NCBI GenBank assembly: GCA_964513655.1
Contig: CAZENQ010000024.1
Span: forward strand, 1 to 36,600
Direction of reading: 5' to 3'
From: G020350405 sp964513655
Lineage (GTDB): Bacteria > Planctomycetota > Phycisphaerae > Sedimentisphaerales > Anaerobacaceae
DNA: 36,600 bases
A program made the translations under genes and the position numbers. Positions within the stretch are counted from its first letter, which is position 1, and every line of letters begins with the position of its first letter. The notes under the pieces are model-generated. The model was given only the letters and a program-made list of their open reading frames with translations. It was not told the DNA's origin and did not search any database. This document shows, one piece after another, positions 25,030-34,339 of the stretch.

Positions 25030-27420
25030 ATGATACCAGAAGACTCCGACAGCATTGAGCAACTTTTACAAAACGAAAATAAAGGATTACACAACCACAA
25101 CGAGGAATTCAAACTGCCGGATGTAATCGGCATCCTTCCTGTTCGAAACACCGTCGCGTACCCGGGTACGGTAACACCGCTGGCAATAGGACGTCAAAGA
25201 AGCAAAGCCCTAATCGCGGACACAAAGCCCAACGAATCGGTCATAGGACTTGTCACGCAACACAATCCCGAAACCGACAGACCCGACTTCGACGATATCT
25301 ATTCGGTCGGAACCGTCGCCTCGGTACTGAAAGTCATCAGAATGCCACAGGGCCCGATTCACGTCGTCGTCCACGGCATAGCCCGCTTCAGAATAAAGAA
25401 ACCGATAACCACTGAACCATACCTAAAGGCACGAGTTCAACTACTCGACGCCAAGGCAAAGATGACAAAAAAGCTTAAGGCACTTATAGTCAGCGTCCGC
25501 CAGACAGCAAACCGCGTTATCACACTAAGTCCCAGTGTTCCTGAAGAGGCATCCGTACTGCTGGAAAATATAGAAAATCCTTCCGCCTTAGCCGACTTCT
25601 TAGCAGCCAACCTCAGCCTCGACATCGCCGAAAAACAAAACCTGCTCGAGGAACTTGATGCTGCCAAACGCCTCGAAAAAATATCCGTCGCCCTGGCAAA
25701 CCAGCTTGAAGTCCTGGAGCTAAGTCACAAAATCCAGGGCCGAGTCAGAGAGTCCGTAGAGAAAAACCAGCGCGAATACTTCCTGCAGGAACAGTTAAAA
25801 GCCATCCAGTCTGAGCTCGGAAAAGGAGACCTGCGAACAGAAGAACTAAGAGAAATCGGCCAAAATATCAAAAAGGCCAAGATGCCGGAAAAGGTTGAAG
25901 CCGAAGCACTTCGGGAGTTAGACCGACTGAGTAAGATTCCCCCTGCTTCGCCTGAATACAGCGTTATCCGAACGTACCTGGACTGGGTCTGTGAATTACC
26001 CTGGTCGATTCAGACAGAAGACCGGCTTGATATCAACCAAGCTGAGCGAATACTGAACCGTGACCATTACGACCTGCGTAAGGTAAAAAAACGTATCCTT
26101 GAATTCCTGGCCGTCCGCAAGCTGAATCCAACAGGCAAATCCCCAATACTTTGTTTTGTAGGCCCGCCCGGCGTGGGTAAAACTTCGCTTGGCCGATCCA
26201 TCGCACGGGCAATGGGAAGAAAGTTCATCCGTATATCGCTCGGCGGAATAAGAGACGAGGCCGACATCCGCGGACATCGGAGAACTTATATCGGTGCCCT
26301 GCCCGGCCGAATTCTGCAGGAACTGAGAAAGGCCGGCAGTAAAAACCCAGTATTTATGCTGGACGAGCTGGACAAAATTGGAGCCGACTTTAGAGGCGAC
26401 CCTGCCAGCGCACTGCTCGAAGTGCTCGACCCCGAACAAAACTTCAGCTTCACCGACCACTACCTCGACCAGCCCTTTAACCTTTCCGGCGTGATGTTCA
26501 TCGGCACGGCAAATTATACCGAGCCGGTCCCGCCGGCGCTTCGAGACAGAATGGAAGTTATCGAACTACCCGGCTACACAGAAAACGAGAAACTCAACAT
26601 TGCAAAAAAATACCTCATTCCCCGCCAGCTCAAAGAGCACGGCCTGAGCAAAAATCGGCTGAGCATAAAAGATGAGGCAACGCTTGCAATGATTCGCGAC
26701 TATACACGCGAGGCGGGCGTGAGGAACCTCGAAAGAAGCATAGCCGCCATCTGCCGGGCCGTCGCCACCGAAATCGCCAAGGCCAAGAAGAGGCGGGCGA
26801 CCATCAGCAAGAAGGACCTCGCCAAAATCTTAGGCCCCCGACAATTCGAATCAGAGTTGGCCCTGCGAACCGGAATACCCGGCGTAGCAACCGGGCTTGC
26901 ATTTACGCCGGTCGGTGGTGAACTGCTCTTTATCGAATCAGCTTCTATGCCCGGCAAAGGTGGGCTGATGCTGACGGGCCAGATAGGCGATATTATGAAG
27001 GAAAGCGCACAGGCGGCATTTTCCATCGTAAAGGCAAATGCTAAAAAACTAAGAATTGATGCCAACAAATTCAAAAAGTTTGACTACCACATCCATGTCC
27101 CCGCAGGAGCAATCCCCAAAGACGGCCCAAGTGCGGGCGTCGCGATGTTCACATCGCTGGTCAGCCTGCTTCTTGGAAAAGCCACACGCCCGGAGGTGGC
27201 TATGACAGGCGAAATCACTCTCCGCGGTCTGGTTTTGCCGGTTGGCGGCCTGAAGGAGAAAATCTTAGCCGCAAAACAGTCCGGCATAAAAACTGTCATC
27301 CTGCCTGCCAGAAACAAAAAGGACATCCCAGAAGTACCTGCCGAGGCAAAAAAGGGCCTCAAATTCGAATTCGTCAAAAACACCACAGAAGCCCTAAAAA
27401 TCGCCCTGAATACCGAATAA
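25030..27420 (+). CDS. lon: ATP-dependent protease Lon
   Basis: A 796-residue serine protease that degrades misfolded and regulatory proteins in the cytoplasm. It has the N-terminal substrate-binding domain (about 30-220), a coiled-coil-rich stretch (EYFLQEQLKAIQSELG), and the AAA+ module with Walker A GPPGVGKT at 378-385 and GGIRDEADIRGHRRTYIGA just after. The protease domain carries the Ser-Lys dyad at S701 (DGPSAGVAMF) and K744 (GLKEKILAAK), spaced 43 residues apart as in E. coli Lon. All key residues are intact. The ATG start lacks a clear Shine-Dalgarno site. The gene converges on folP with 30 bp between stops and no visible hairpin. Confidence 0.97.
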   Translation: MIPEDSDSIEQLLQNENKGLHNHNEEFKLPDVIGILPVRNTVAYPGTVTPLAIGRQRSKALIADTKPNESVIGLVTQHNPETDRPDFDDIYSVGTVASVLKVIRMPQGPIHVVVHGIARFRIKKPITTEPYLKARVQLLDAKAKMTKKLKALIVSVRQTANRVITLSPSVPEEASVLLENIENPSALADFLAANLSLDIAEKQNLLEELDAAKRLEKISVALANQLEVLELSHKIQGRVRESVEKNQREYFLQEQLKAIQSELGKGDLRTEELREIGQNIKKAKMPEKVEAEALRELDRLSKIPPASPEYSVIRTYLDWVCELPWSIQTEDRLDINQAERILNRDHYDLRKVKKRILEFLAVRKLNPTGKSPILCFVGPPGVGKTSLGRSIARAMGRKFIRISLGGIRDEADIRGHRRTYIGALPGRILQELRKAGSKNPVFMLDELDKIGADFRGDPASALLEVLDPEQNFSFTDHYLDQPFNLSGVMFIGTANYTEPVPPALRDRMEVIELPGYTENEKLNIAKKYLIPRQLKEHGLSKNRLSIKDEATLAMIRDYTREAGVRNLERSIAAICRAVATEIAKAKKRRATISKKDLAKILGPRQFESELALRTGIPGVATGLAFTPVGGELLFIESASMPGKGGLMLTGQIGDIMKESAQAAFSIVKANAKKLRIDANKFKKFDYHIHVPAGAIPKDGPSAGVAMFTSLVSLLLGKATRPEVAMTGEITLRGLVLPVGGLKEKILAAKQSGIKTVILPARNKKDIPEVPAEAKKGLKFEFVKNTTEALKIALNTE

Positions 27421-27450
27421 ATACAATTCTATGTTACTTACAGTTATCCT

Positions 27451-28293
27451 TCACTCCGAAATCGCGCGTGCTACTTTCACTACGTCAAGCATTTCAGCTA
27501 CATCATGGACGCGGACGATTGAGACGCCAGCTGCAACACACAAGGCAACCGTAGCAGCGGTGCCGAATATTCGCTCAGCAGGATTTTCTCTGCCGGTGAT
27601 TTTTCCGATAAAGCTCTTTCTACTTGTCCCCACAAGCACGCGGTAGCCCGTTGAGACAAACTTATCTAAGTTCTGTAATAACAGGATGTTATGCCCTAAG
27701 GTTTTACCGAAACCGATTCCCGGGTCGATGAAAATTCTCTCTTTTAGTATGCCGAAAGCCTCAGCTCTCTTTGCCCGCTCTAATAGGAATTGCACGACCT
27801 CAGCGACAACATCATCGTACTTCGGCTCAACCTGCATAGTTCTCGGTGTGCCCTGCATGTGCATCAGAACAACCGGCACCTGTTTCTCACCGGCCAATTC
27901 AGCCATCCTCTCATCACTCAACGCCGTAATATCATTTATCATTGACGCCCCCGCCTCCAAAGCCGTTTTGGCAACCTCAACGTCATAAGTATCGATACTA
28001 ATCGGAACATCTATACTCTTCGAAAGTTCCTCCATCACTGGAACAACACGTCGTATCTGCTCCTCCGCAGAAACCACCTCCGCTCCCGGTCGGCTCGATT
28101 CGCCGCCAACATCTATTATCGCAGCACCCTCTGACGCCATCTTCACCCCATGTTCGATGGCCTTGTCCCTGTCAAGAAACTCTCCCCCATCACTGAAAGA
28201 ATCCGGCGTAACGTTCAAAACCCCCATAACAATACAACCCGCCGAAAAATCCAACCGCCCTCCCGGCCATTCTAATATCTTCTTATGTGCCAT
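27451..28293 (-). CDS. folP: Dihydropteroate synthase
   Basis: A 280-residue enzyme joining p-aminobenzoate to dihydropterin pyrophosphate in folate synthesis. Motifs are MGVLNVTPDSFSDGG (the pterin-site start), DVGGESSRPGAE (the flexible loop), DTYDVEVA, NDITAL, LMHMQGTPRTMQ, DPGIGFGKT, GTSRKSFIG and RVHDV. The frame extends upstream to a GTG at 28315-28317 that would overlap pdxB. The ATG at 28291-28293, one base after the pdxB stop (TGATATG) and 6 bases after AAGG, is preferred. It is the last gene of the amrS-pdxB-folP run. Length is typical. Confidence 0.96.
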   Translation of the reverse strand: MAHKKILEWPGGRLDFSAGCIVMGVLNVTPDSFSDGGEFLDRDKAIEHGVKMASEGAAIIDVGGESSRPGAEVVSAEEQIRRVVPVMEELSKSIDVPISIDTYDVEVAKTALEAGASMINDITALSDERMAELAGEKQVPVVLMHMQGTPRTMQVEPKYDDVVAEVVQFLLERAKRAEAFGILKERIFIDPGIGFGKTLGHNILLLQNLDKFVSTGYRVLVGTSRKSFIGKITGRENPAERIFGTAATVALCVAAGVSIVRVHDVAEMLDVVKVARAISE

Positions 28294-28294
28294 A

Positions 28295-29437
28295 TCAAAC
28301 CTTGAACCCAATACCACCCAGCTTCGCCGCTAATGATTCACACGGCCTCTCAAAGACTATCTCAGTATTTTGAAATTCCCTGCGCACGGGATAATTTTTC
28401 CGCAGGTCATCAAAGAACTTCGCCCGCTCTCCTTCCGGCACCATTGCGATTTCCCTGGTATTAAAATCATCCCTGTTGATCGCATATACCTGCTGTACTA
28501 TTTGGTGAATAATATCCTGCTCCTGGCCGGTGTCAGGGCCTACTTTCAACTCGCCGACATCAGGCTCGGGCAGAAAGTCATCAACATCATATTTTGTCTC
28601 AAGTCCGAAATGCTCGCATACCACCCTATATATCATAATCATCCCCGCGACTTTACCATCAAGCGAGTAGCCCGCGATATGTGGCGTCGACAAGTCAACT
28701 ATCCGCAACAGTTCAAGGTCTATATTTGGCTCATTCTCCCAGACATCAAGCACAACAGCACCCAGCCTGCCCGACTGAATCGCACCCTTCAATGCGATTG
28801 TATCCACCACTGCCCCGCGAGAAGTATTGATAAAGATACATCCCGGCTTTAGCGACTTGAAAAACCTTTCATCAGCCAAATGAAACGTTTTATCAATGCC
28901 GTCAAAAGTAAGCGGCGTATGAAGCGTTATAAGATCACAATCGACAAGGTCTTCTAAAGGCAGGTATTTCGTGTTGCCTGTCTGTCGCTGTAAAGGCGGG
29001 TCATTGAGATAAACTTTCATACCTAACGCTCTTGCTTTTTTCTCAACTTTGCTGCCGACATTACCGACTCCAACGATACCTATGGATTTACCCTGTAATT
29101 CGATTTTGTGCTTCTTGGCTACTGAAAGCAGTGCCGCCAGGAGATATTCCGCCGCTGAATTTGCGTTCGACCCCGGGGCAGAGGCAAAACCAATATTATT
29201 ACTCAAAAGGAATTCGGTATCTACATGGTCAAAGCCGATAGTGGCAGTACCTACAAAACGGACGCTACTTCCAGCTAATAAATCCGAATCCACCCGCGTT
29301 ATGCTGCGAACCAACAGGACATCAGCATCAGCTATAATCTTTGACGTTATCTCCCGGCCGGAAACAACCTCAACCTCGCCAATAGACGAAAAACAGTCCT
29401 TCACAAACGGAATATTCGCATCTGCAACTATCTTCAT
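28295..29437 (-). CDS. pdxB: Erythronate-4-phosphate dehydrogenase
   Basis: A 380-residue D-2-hydroxyacid dehydrogenase that oxidises 4-phosphoerythronate in the DXP-dependent route to pyridoxal phosphate. The start MKIVADANIPFVKDCF, the NAD motif GIVGVGNVGSKV (about 117-128), the catalytic Arg in NTSRGAVVD, Glu in WENEPNID and His in TPHIAGYSLDGK are visible. The C-terminal DFLPEPD...VYAINRDD region fits the PdxB dimerisation domain, which separates it from SerA-like relatives. The frame reaches a TTG at 29455 that would overlap amrS; the ATG at 29435-29437, 7 bp after the amrS stop, is chosen. folP follows after one base. Confidence 0.9.
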   Translation of the reverse strand: MKIVADANIPFVKDCFSSIGEVEVVSGREITSKIIADADVLLVRSITRVDSDLLAGSSVRFVGTATIGFDHVDTEFLLSNNIGFASAPGSNANSAAEYLLAALLSVAKKHKIELQGKSIGIVGVGNVGSKVEKKARALGMKVYLNDPPLQRQTGNTKYLPLEDLVDCDLITLHTPLTFDGIDKTFHLADERFFKSLKPGCIFINTSRGAVVDTIALKGAIQSGRLGAVVLDVWENEPNIDLELLRIVDLSTPHIAGYSLDGKVAGMIMIYRVVCEHFGLETKYDVDDFLPEPDVGELKVGPDTGQEQDIIHQIVQQVYAINRDDFNTREIAMVPEGERAKFFDDLRKNYPVRREFQNTEIVFERPCESLAAKLGGIGFKV

Positions 29438-29444
29438 GGCAAAA

Positions 29445-30476
29445 CTAAAGCTCAAAGCCGGCTATTTTTGTCCCGCAGTCGGGACACGAGCTTTCTTTTA
29501 CATGGTTGGCAAGTATCCTGTAGCCAACGCGCTCAATCAACACACTACCGCAGCTATAGCAGTAAGTGCTCTCAGACTTTGACCCCGGCACGTTACCCAA
29601 GTAGACATAATGCAGCCCGGCCGCCTTGCCTATCTGCTCAGCACGTTTGAGACTGCTCACCGGCGTAGAAACTGAATCTTGATACTTATACTGTGGATGG
29701 AACCTGCTGATATGCCAGGGAACGTCAGGACCGGCCTCATTGACAATAAAATCGGCAAGCTGCTTTAACTCATCTTCGGAATCATCTTCGCCGGGGACCA
29801 GCAGCGTCGTAATCTCCATCCATATATCAGTCTGCTTGGCGATGTACTTAATTGTATCGAGCACCGGCTGCAGCCTTGCCTTGCACAGCCGCTTGTAGTA
29901 ATCCTCACTAAAGGCCTTCAGGTCGACGTTTATACCGTCGAGCCATTCCTTGGCAAAATCGATCGCCTCAGTCGTCATGAACCCGTTACTGACGAAGACA
30001 TTCGCCAGCCCCCTTTCTTTCCCTAAGCGTCCGCATCCGTTACACAATTCCATAAAAATCGTCGGCTCGGTATAGGTATAGGCGATACTCGCACAGTCAT
30101 ACCGAACCGCCGCCGCTACAATCTGCTCAGGGCTTATAGCTTGTCCGTCAATTCGTCCATCCTCAATAGCCGCCTGGCTTATCTGCCAGTTCTGACAGAA
30201 CTCACACCGAAAGTTACACCCCATCGTGGCCACGGAAAAACTCTGCGTGCCCGGCTGAAAATGAAATAATGGCTTTTTCTCAATAGGGTCGGGATTAGCC
30301 GAGCAAACCTTGTCAAACGTCAGCGAATATAATACACCGTCAATGTTCTTGCGGACGCAGCACCTGCCCAATTTGCCATCATCAATCACACACCGCCAAC
30401 TGCAAAGCTTACAGCATACCTTCTTATCCTCCCCCGATTCCCAAAGTACGGCTGTTTTAAGACCATTTTCCTTCAT
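29445..30476 (-). CDS. amrS: AmmeMemoRadiSam-system radical SAM enzyme
   Basis: A 343-residue protein of the pyruvate-formate-lyase-activase-like group found with AMMECR1 and MEMO proteins. An N-terminal Cys-rich segment (CCKLCSWRC, 21-29, plus CC at 39-40) precedes the radical SAM motif C87, C91, C94 in CNFRCEFC, followed by QNWQIS. FSVATMGC and AYTYTEPTIF are typical of this family. The C-terminus carries two more CXXC pairs (CYSC and CPDC), probably a zinc ribbon. The substrate of this system is not known. The MEMO and AMMECR1 genes are not in this window. It is the first gene of amrS-pdxB-folP; its promoter is in 30477-30587 but no good box pair was found. Confidence 0.88.
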   Translation of the reverse strand: MKENGLKTAVLWESGEDKKVCCKLCSWRCVIDDGKLGRCCVRKNIDGVLYSLTFDKVCSANPDPIEKKPLFHFQPGTQSFSVATMGCNFRCEFCQNWQISQAAIEDGRIDGQAISPEQIVAAAVRYDCASIAYTYTEPTIFMELCNGCGRLGKERGLANVFVSNGFMTTEAIDFAKEWLDGINVDLKAFSEDYYKRLCKARLQPVLDTIKYIAKQTDIWMEITTLLVPGEDDSEDELKQLADFIVNEAGPDVPWHISRFHPQYKYQDSVSTPVSSLKRAEQIGKAAGLHYVYLGNVPGSKSESTYCYSCGSVLIERVGYRILANHVKESSCPDCGTKIAGFEL

Positions 30477-30587
30477 ACTGTTACCGCCTATTGTAACTCA
30501 TCTCGCAGCCTTTTAAAGCTAGCGATCATCACCCCGTTTCCCGGACACACTTCACCGACCAAACAGAGGTTACCCATTATATATATA

Positions 30588-33449
30588 TCACAAATACGCC
30601 TCTGCCAAAATCTTAATTGGATGAATGACTGTTGCGCCGGTCAGGTGCTCTATCTGCATTTTGCAGGCGCTGCATTCGGTTAATACATAGCAAGTCGGAT
30701 GCTCGGCCAGGGCTTCTTTTAATTTTGCAGCTATCTTACTGGATAATTCGTAGTTTTTCTTCTGCATGCCGAAAGTTCCTGCCAAGCCGCAGCAGCCGGC
30801 ATCAAGCTCGGTAATCACAACAGGCCCAAGTCCTTTCAAAAACTCTATACTCGCCCGGCCAGCCCCAAGAGCATATAAATGGCATGGGCAATGATAGACG
30901 TAAGTCCGTGACACCGGCTCCCTGACAGGCTTTAACCTGCCCTGCTTTGATAATTCCAGAAGATAACCCATCAGTTCATACGTATTTTCGCAGACAAGCT
31001 TGGCATCGTCGCCCGCAACAAAATGCCGAAGCTCATTTTTCAGACACAATGCCGCACCCGGCTCAGAGCAAACGATTTTATACCCGTCCCGCACCACCTT
31101 AGCCAAATGTTTTACACTATATGCCAAATCCCGCTTGGCTGTCTTGACGTCACCATAACAAATAGCCGGCAGCGGCGCGGGACGCTGTTTAGGCAAAATC
31201 ACCTCAATACCATTAGTCCGCAGAACCTCAAGCACCGCAAAGCCTAATTCGTGGTCGTCATAGTTCGCATACGTATCCACAAAATAAGCAACCTTATCAA
31301 CCGGTCTCTCAATGGGCTCGCACGATGCAAGATATTTGCGTCCCTCTCTCAGGAAGGAACGGCGCCCAAACTTAGGCATAGCTCTTCGCCTGTCAAGACC
31401 GGTAGTCCTCTCAAGCAGCCACTTAAAGAAACCCAATCGCATCATCCAATTCGAGACAGGCGCAAAAACGCTCGCCGCCGTACTAAGATAGCGATTGTGA
31501 CTTAAAACCGACTCTGCACGCCTCAGCCCCCTGCGTTTAACATACTCTGCCCGTGCTGCGACCATCAGCTTTGACACGTCCACCCCCGAAGGGCACTCCA
31601 GTGAACACGCCTTACAATTCACGCACAAATCCAGGAATTTCCTAAATTCCGGCGACTCAGAATCCTCCTGCTCTATCTGGCCGGTTGCCCAGCTACGTAG
31701 AACATTGGCCTTGGCTCTTGAACTGCTCAGCTCATCACCCAGCGCACGAAACACAGGACACGCTCGCAAGTCGGATTCGGTGCTAAGGCAAGCCCCGCAA
31801 CCGCTGCACTGCTCAAGCTCAAAACGAAATTCATTTTCGCCAAACGCCAAATCGGTCTTGAGTCTTTTCGGCAGCAACCTATGCACCGCCCGCAAATTCT
31901 TAACCATAACATCAGCATCGTCACTAATGATTTTGCCGGGATTCATTAAGCCATCAGGGTCGAATACATTCTTGACTTTGCGCAGCAACTCATAAAACTC
32001 ATCACCATACTGCTTTTTGATAAACGCCGCCCTGACCAGCCCGTCAGCGTGCTCAGCGCTAATCGTTCCACCCAATGACCAGGCAAGCGAGAAAACATCA
32101 TCGGCTATCGCCCGCATCTTCTCGACCTCGGCTGGCTCGCTCAGGTCCATATAAGGCCTTATATGCAGCTCGCCGTCGCCGGCATGGCCGTAAAAGCTCA
32201 TCGCAATACCATACCTCTTGCCCAGCTTCTCCAGCGCCGTTATGTACTTACCAAGACGCTCCTTTCCCACAGAGACGTCCTCGATAAAGGGCACCGGGTG
32301 CCTAGCCCCCTTTTTCCTGTCAAGAAGCGGCACGGCATCCTTCCGCGACTTCCACAGACGCTGCTGCTCAGCTGGCTCGGAAACGGTCCTCCGTCCCGCT
32401 GCTAACTTTCCAACCGCTGAGTCAGTTTTTTTTATCTTCTCTCTTACCTGCTCGGCTGTTCCACCAATATGCTCAACCAAAAGAACTGCGGCCGCCCCGG
32501 TAGGCAGCACATCACGATATTGCGGCAAAGCCTCAATTGCCATATCAATCAAAGTCTTGTCCATCAACTCGCACGCCGAGGCGCCACTGTTAACAATAAT
32601 CGGTACAGCCTTTGCCATCTTCGCAAGAGAATCGAATTCAAGCTGCAATAACGCCCTTGCCGGCGGGACCACAACCGTCCTAAGAGTAATCTTAGTAAAA
32701 ACGCCTAACGTCCCTTCCGAGCCTGCCACCAGCCTCGCCAAATCAATCTTACCATCATGACATACCCCAGCCGTGCAATAGCCACTACGATTCGACTTAC
32801 CCTCAGACACTGCTTTTGCAGTAATCTCCTCGCTTTCTGAAAGAACACTCAGGCACTGTCTGGCAATCGAACCAAGCTTCTCGTCTTCTGCCTCTGCCGG
32901 GTCAAGATCATTTCTCAACTCGACGACACTGCCGTCAGCCAGTATCATCTCAACGCCTTCCACGTAATCCGCCATATAGCCGTACTGAAGCGAATGAGCA
33001 CCTGTGGCATTATTGGCCACACACCCCCCCACCGTTGCGCGATTGCCGCTTGATGGGTCCGGTCCAATCTGCCGTCCATACTCAGCCAGGCGGCCATTTA
33101 AGTCGTCCAATACCACCCCAGGTTCACAAAGCGCCAGCTCGCCGTTATCCTCTAAACTGATAATATCATTCATATAACGGGCCATATCAAAGACCACACC
33201 GCTGCACAACGCCTCGCCCGCCACTCCGCTTCCCGCGCCGCGGGCAACAACCGGTATACCCTTTGTGCTGACATATTTGATAACAGCAACCACGTCGGCA
33301 GTGTCATGCGGCGCAACGACACAACCGGGGATTATCTGATAAATGCTGGCGTCGGTGCTGTACGCAACCCTGTGCAGTACATCCGTAAAGACGTCACCGC
33401 GCACGGCTTTGGCCAAATCGCTCGCGATCTTTTCCGGCATTTCACCCAT
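30588..33449 (-). CDS. FAD-linked oxidase fused to a 4Fe-4S/CCG-domain subunit (D-lactate/glycolate-dehydrogenase type)
   Basis: A 953-residue GlcD-GlcF-like fusion. The FAD-binding domain (about 35-260, VARGAGSGVAGEAL and NNATGAHSLQYG) and the FAD-oxidase C-terminal domain (about 265-515, ending HADGLV and NPGKI) come first. Two Cys clusters follow: C548, C551, C554, C564 and C609, C612, C615, C619, as in 2x[4Fe-4S] ferredoxin-like domains. The rest resembles GlcF, with CCG-type motifs CPCHLYALG, DAGCCGLAGTFG and ECSACKMQIEH that bind a further Fe-S centre. Such proteins oxidise D-2-hydroxyacids and feed electrons to the membrane chain. The donor is undetermined. It is 8 bp downstream of mlaF. 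D-2-hydroxyglutarate is one possible substrate. Confidence 0.88.
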   Translation of the reverse strand: MGEMPEKIASDLAKAVRGDVFTDVLHRVAYSTDASIYQIIPGCVVAPHDTADVVAVIKYVSTKGIPVVARGAGSGVAGEALCSGVVFDMARYMNDIISLEDNGELALCEPGVVLDDLNGRLAEYGRQIGPDPSSGNRATVGGCVANNATGAHSLQYGYMADYVEGVEMILADGSVVELRNDLDPAEAEDEKLGSIARQCLSVLSESEEITAKAVSEGKSNRSGYCTAGVCHDGKIDLARLVAGSEGTLGVFTKITLRTVVVPPARALLQLEFDSLAKMAKAVPIIVNSGASACELMDKTLIDMAIEALPQYRDVLPTGAAAVLLVEHIGGTAEQVREKIKKTDSAVGKLAAGRRTVSEPAEQQRLWKSRKDAVPLLDRKKGARHPVPFIEDVSVGKERLGKYITALEKLGKRYGIAMSFYGHAGDGELHIRPYMDLSEPAEVEKMRAIADDVFSLAWSLGGTISAEHADGLVRAAFIKKQYGDEFYELLRKVKNVFDPDGLMNPGKIISDDADVMVKNLRAVHRLLPKRLKTDLAFGENEFRFELEQCSGCGACLSTESDLRACPVFRALGDELSSSRAKANVLRSWATGQIEQEDSESPEFRKFLDLCVNCKACSLECPSGVDVSKLMVAARAEYVKRRGLRRAESVLSHNRYLSTAASVFAPVSNWMMRLGFFKWLLERTTGLDRRRAMPKFGRRSFLREGRKYLASCEPIERPVDKVAYFVDTYANYDDHELGFAVLEVLRTNGIEVILPKQRPAPLPAICYGDVKTAKRDLAYSVKHLAKVVRDGYKIVCSEPGAALCLKNELRHFVAGDDAKLVCENTYELMGYLLELSKQGRLKPVREPVSRTYVYHCPCHLYALGAGRASIEFLKGLGPVVITELDAGCCGLAGTFGMQKKNYELSSKIAAKLKEALAEHPTCYVLTECSACKMQIEHLTGATVIHPIKILAEAYL

Positions 33450-33457
33450 CGCCTCTG

Positions 33458-34339
33458 CTATTCCTCAAAATCGCGAGCCAGAAATTTTGCTTGGGAAATG
33501 CTCCCGCTCGCCCGCAGAACCGCAAGGTCACCTTCGCTGACCTGGCCGTGAATGAACTGCTGAACTACAAGATGGGGATGATTGCGTATATGGTCGGCAT
33601 CGCCGTCGGCAATAATCTTGCCGTTATGCAGCATCACCATGCGGTCCGCTATCTTGTAAGCGCTCTTCATATCGTGTGTAACAACAATTGTCGTCTCACC
33701 AAGCTCCCTCTGCAGCTTCAAAATAAGCTCGTTGATTATGTCTGCACGAATAGGGTCCAGCCCCGTCGTTGGCTCATCATACAAAATCACTTCCGGATTA
33801 AGCGCGATAGCCCTTGCCAGTGCCACTCGCTTGCGCTCACCGCCGGAAAGATTGGCCGGATAATAACTCTGAAAACCGTCAAGACCAACCATTGCCAGCT
33901 TGGTCTTGATAATCTCCTCCGCCTGCCCCCAGTCGGTTACCTTATAATGCTGACGTATCGGAAACATTATGTTTTCAGCAACACTAAGGCTGTCGAACAA
34001 CGCCCCCTCCTGAAAGAGAAAGCCGTAATGCGTACGTATCTTGTTTAACTCGCCCTCGTCCAGGTTGTCAATCCGCTTTTTCTTAAAATAAACCTCACCT
34101 GCACTGGGCCGCAGCAGCACAATAAAGTTTTTTATCAAAACTGTCTTGCCGCATCCGCTCGGCCCAATCACTACGGTCGTCTTGCCCTTCTCTATCGCCA
34201 GAGAAATATTATCCAGAACAAGATTATCACCAAACCTTTTCGTAAGGTTTTTGACGACAATTATACTGTTGTCGTCGCTACCCTGCGTCCGACTTCTCTG
34301 CTCGACCTTTTCCACTTTTTCCTCTCTTCTACCCACCAT
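33458..34339 (-). CDS. mlaF: Mla-type lipid ABC transporter ATP-binding protein
   Basis: A 293-residue ABC ATPase. Walker A GPSGCGKT, the Q-loop region GFLFQEGALFDSLSVAENI, signature LSGGERKRVALARA, Walker B VILYDEPTTGLDP and the switch H in VVTHDMKSA are all present. LFQEGALFDSLSV and the T-T-GLDP form are typical of MlaF/Ttg2A-like proteins that power phospholipid transfer between membranes. The frame reaches further upstream, but the ATG at 34337-34339 overlaps the mlaE stop by one base (TGATG), giving a coupled start and a normal length. The N-terminal 25 or so residues are polar and highly charged. The Fe-S oxidoreductase gene follows after 8 bp. Confidence 0.92.
   Translation of the reverse strand: MVGRREEKVEKVEQRSRTQGSDDNSIIVVKNLTKRFGDNLVLDNISLAIEKGKTTVVIGPSGCGKTVLIKNFIVLLRPSAGEVYFKKKRIDNLDEGELNKIRTHYGFLFQEGALFDSLSVAENIMFPIRQHYKVTDWGQAEEIIKTKLAMVGLDGFQSYYPANLSGGERKRVALARAIALNPEVILYDEPTTGLDPIRADIINELILKLQRELGETTIVVTHDMKSAYKIADRMVMLHNGKIIADGDADHIRNHPHLVVQQFIHGQVSEGDLAVLRASGSISQAKFLARDFEE

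Noticed and set aside
30560..30590. ATATATATATA tract as a promoter for amrS
   Set aside because: A TATAAT is present but no -35 at 16-18 bp, and it is over 90 bp from the start codon; an AT-rich simple tract explains it.
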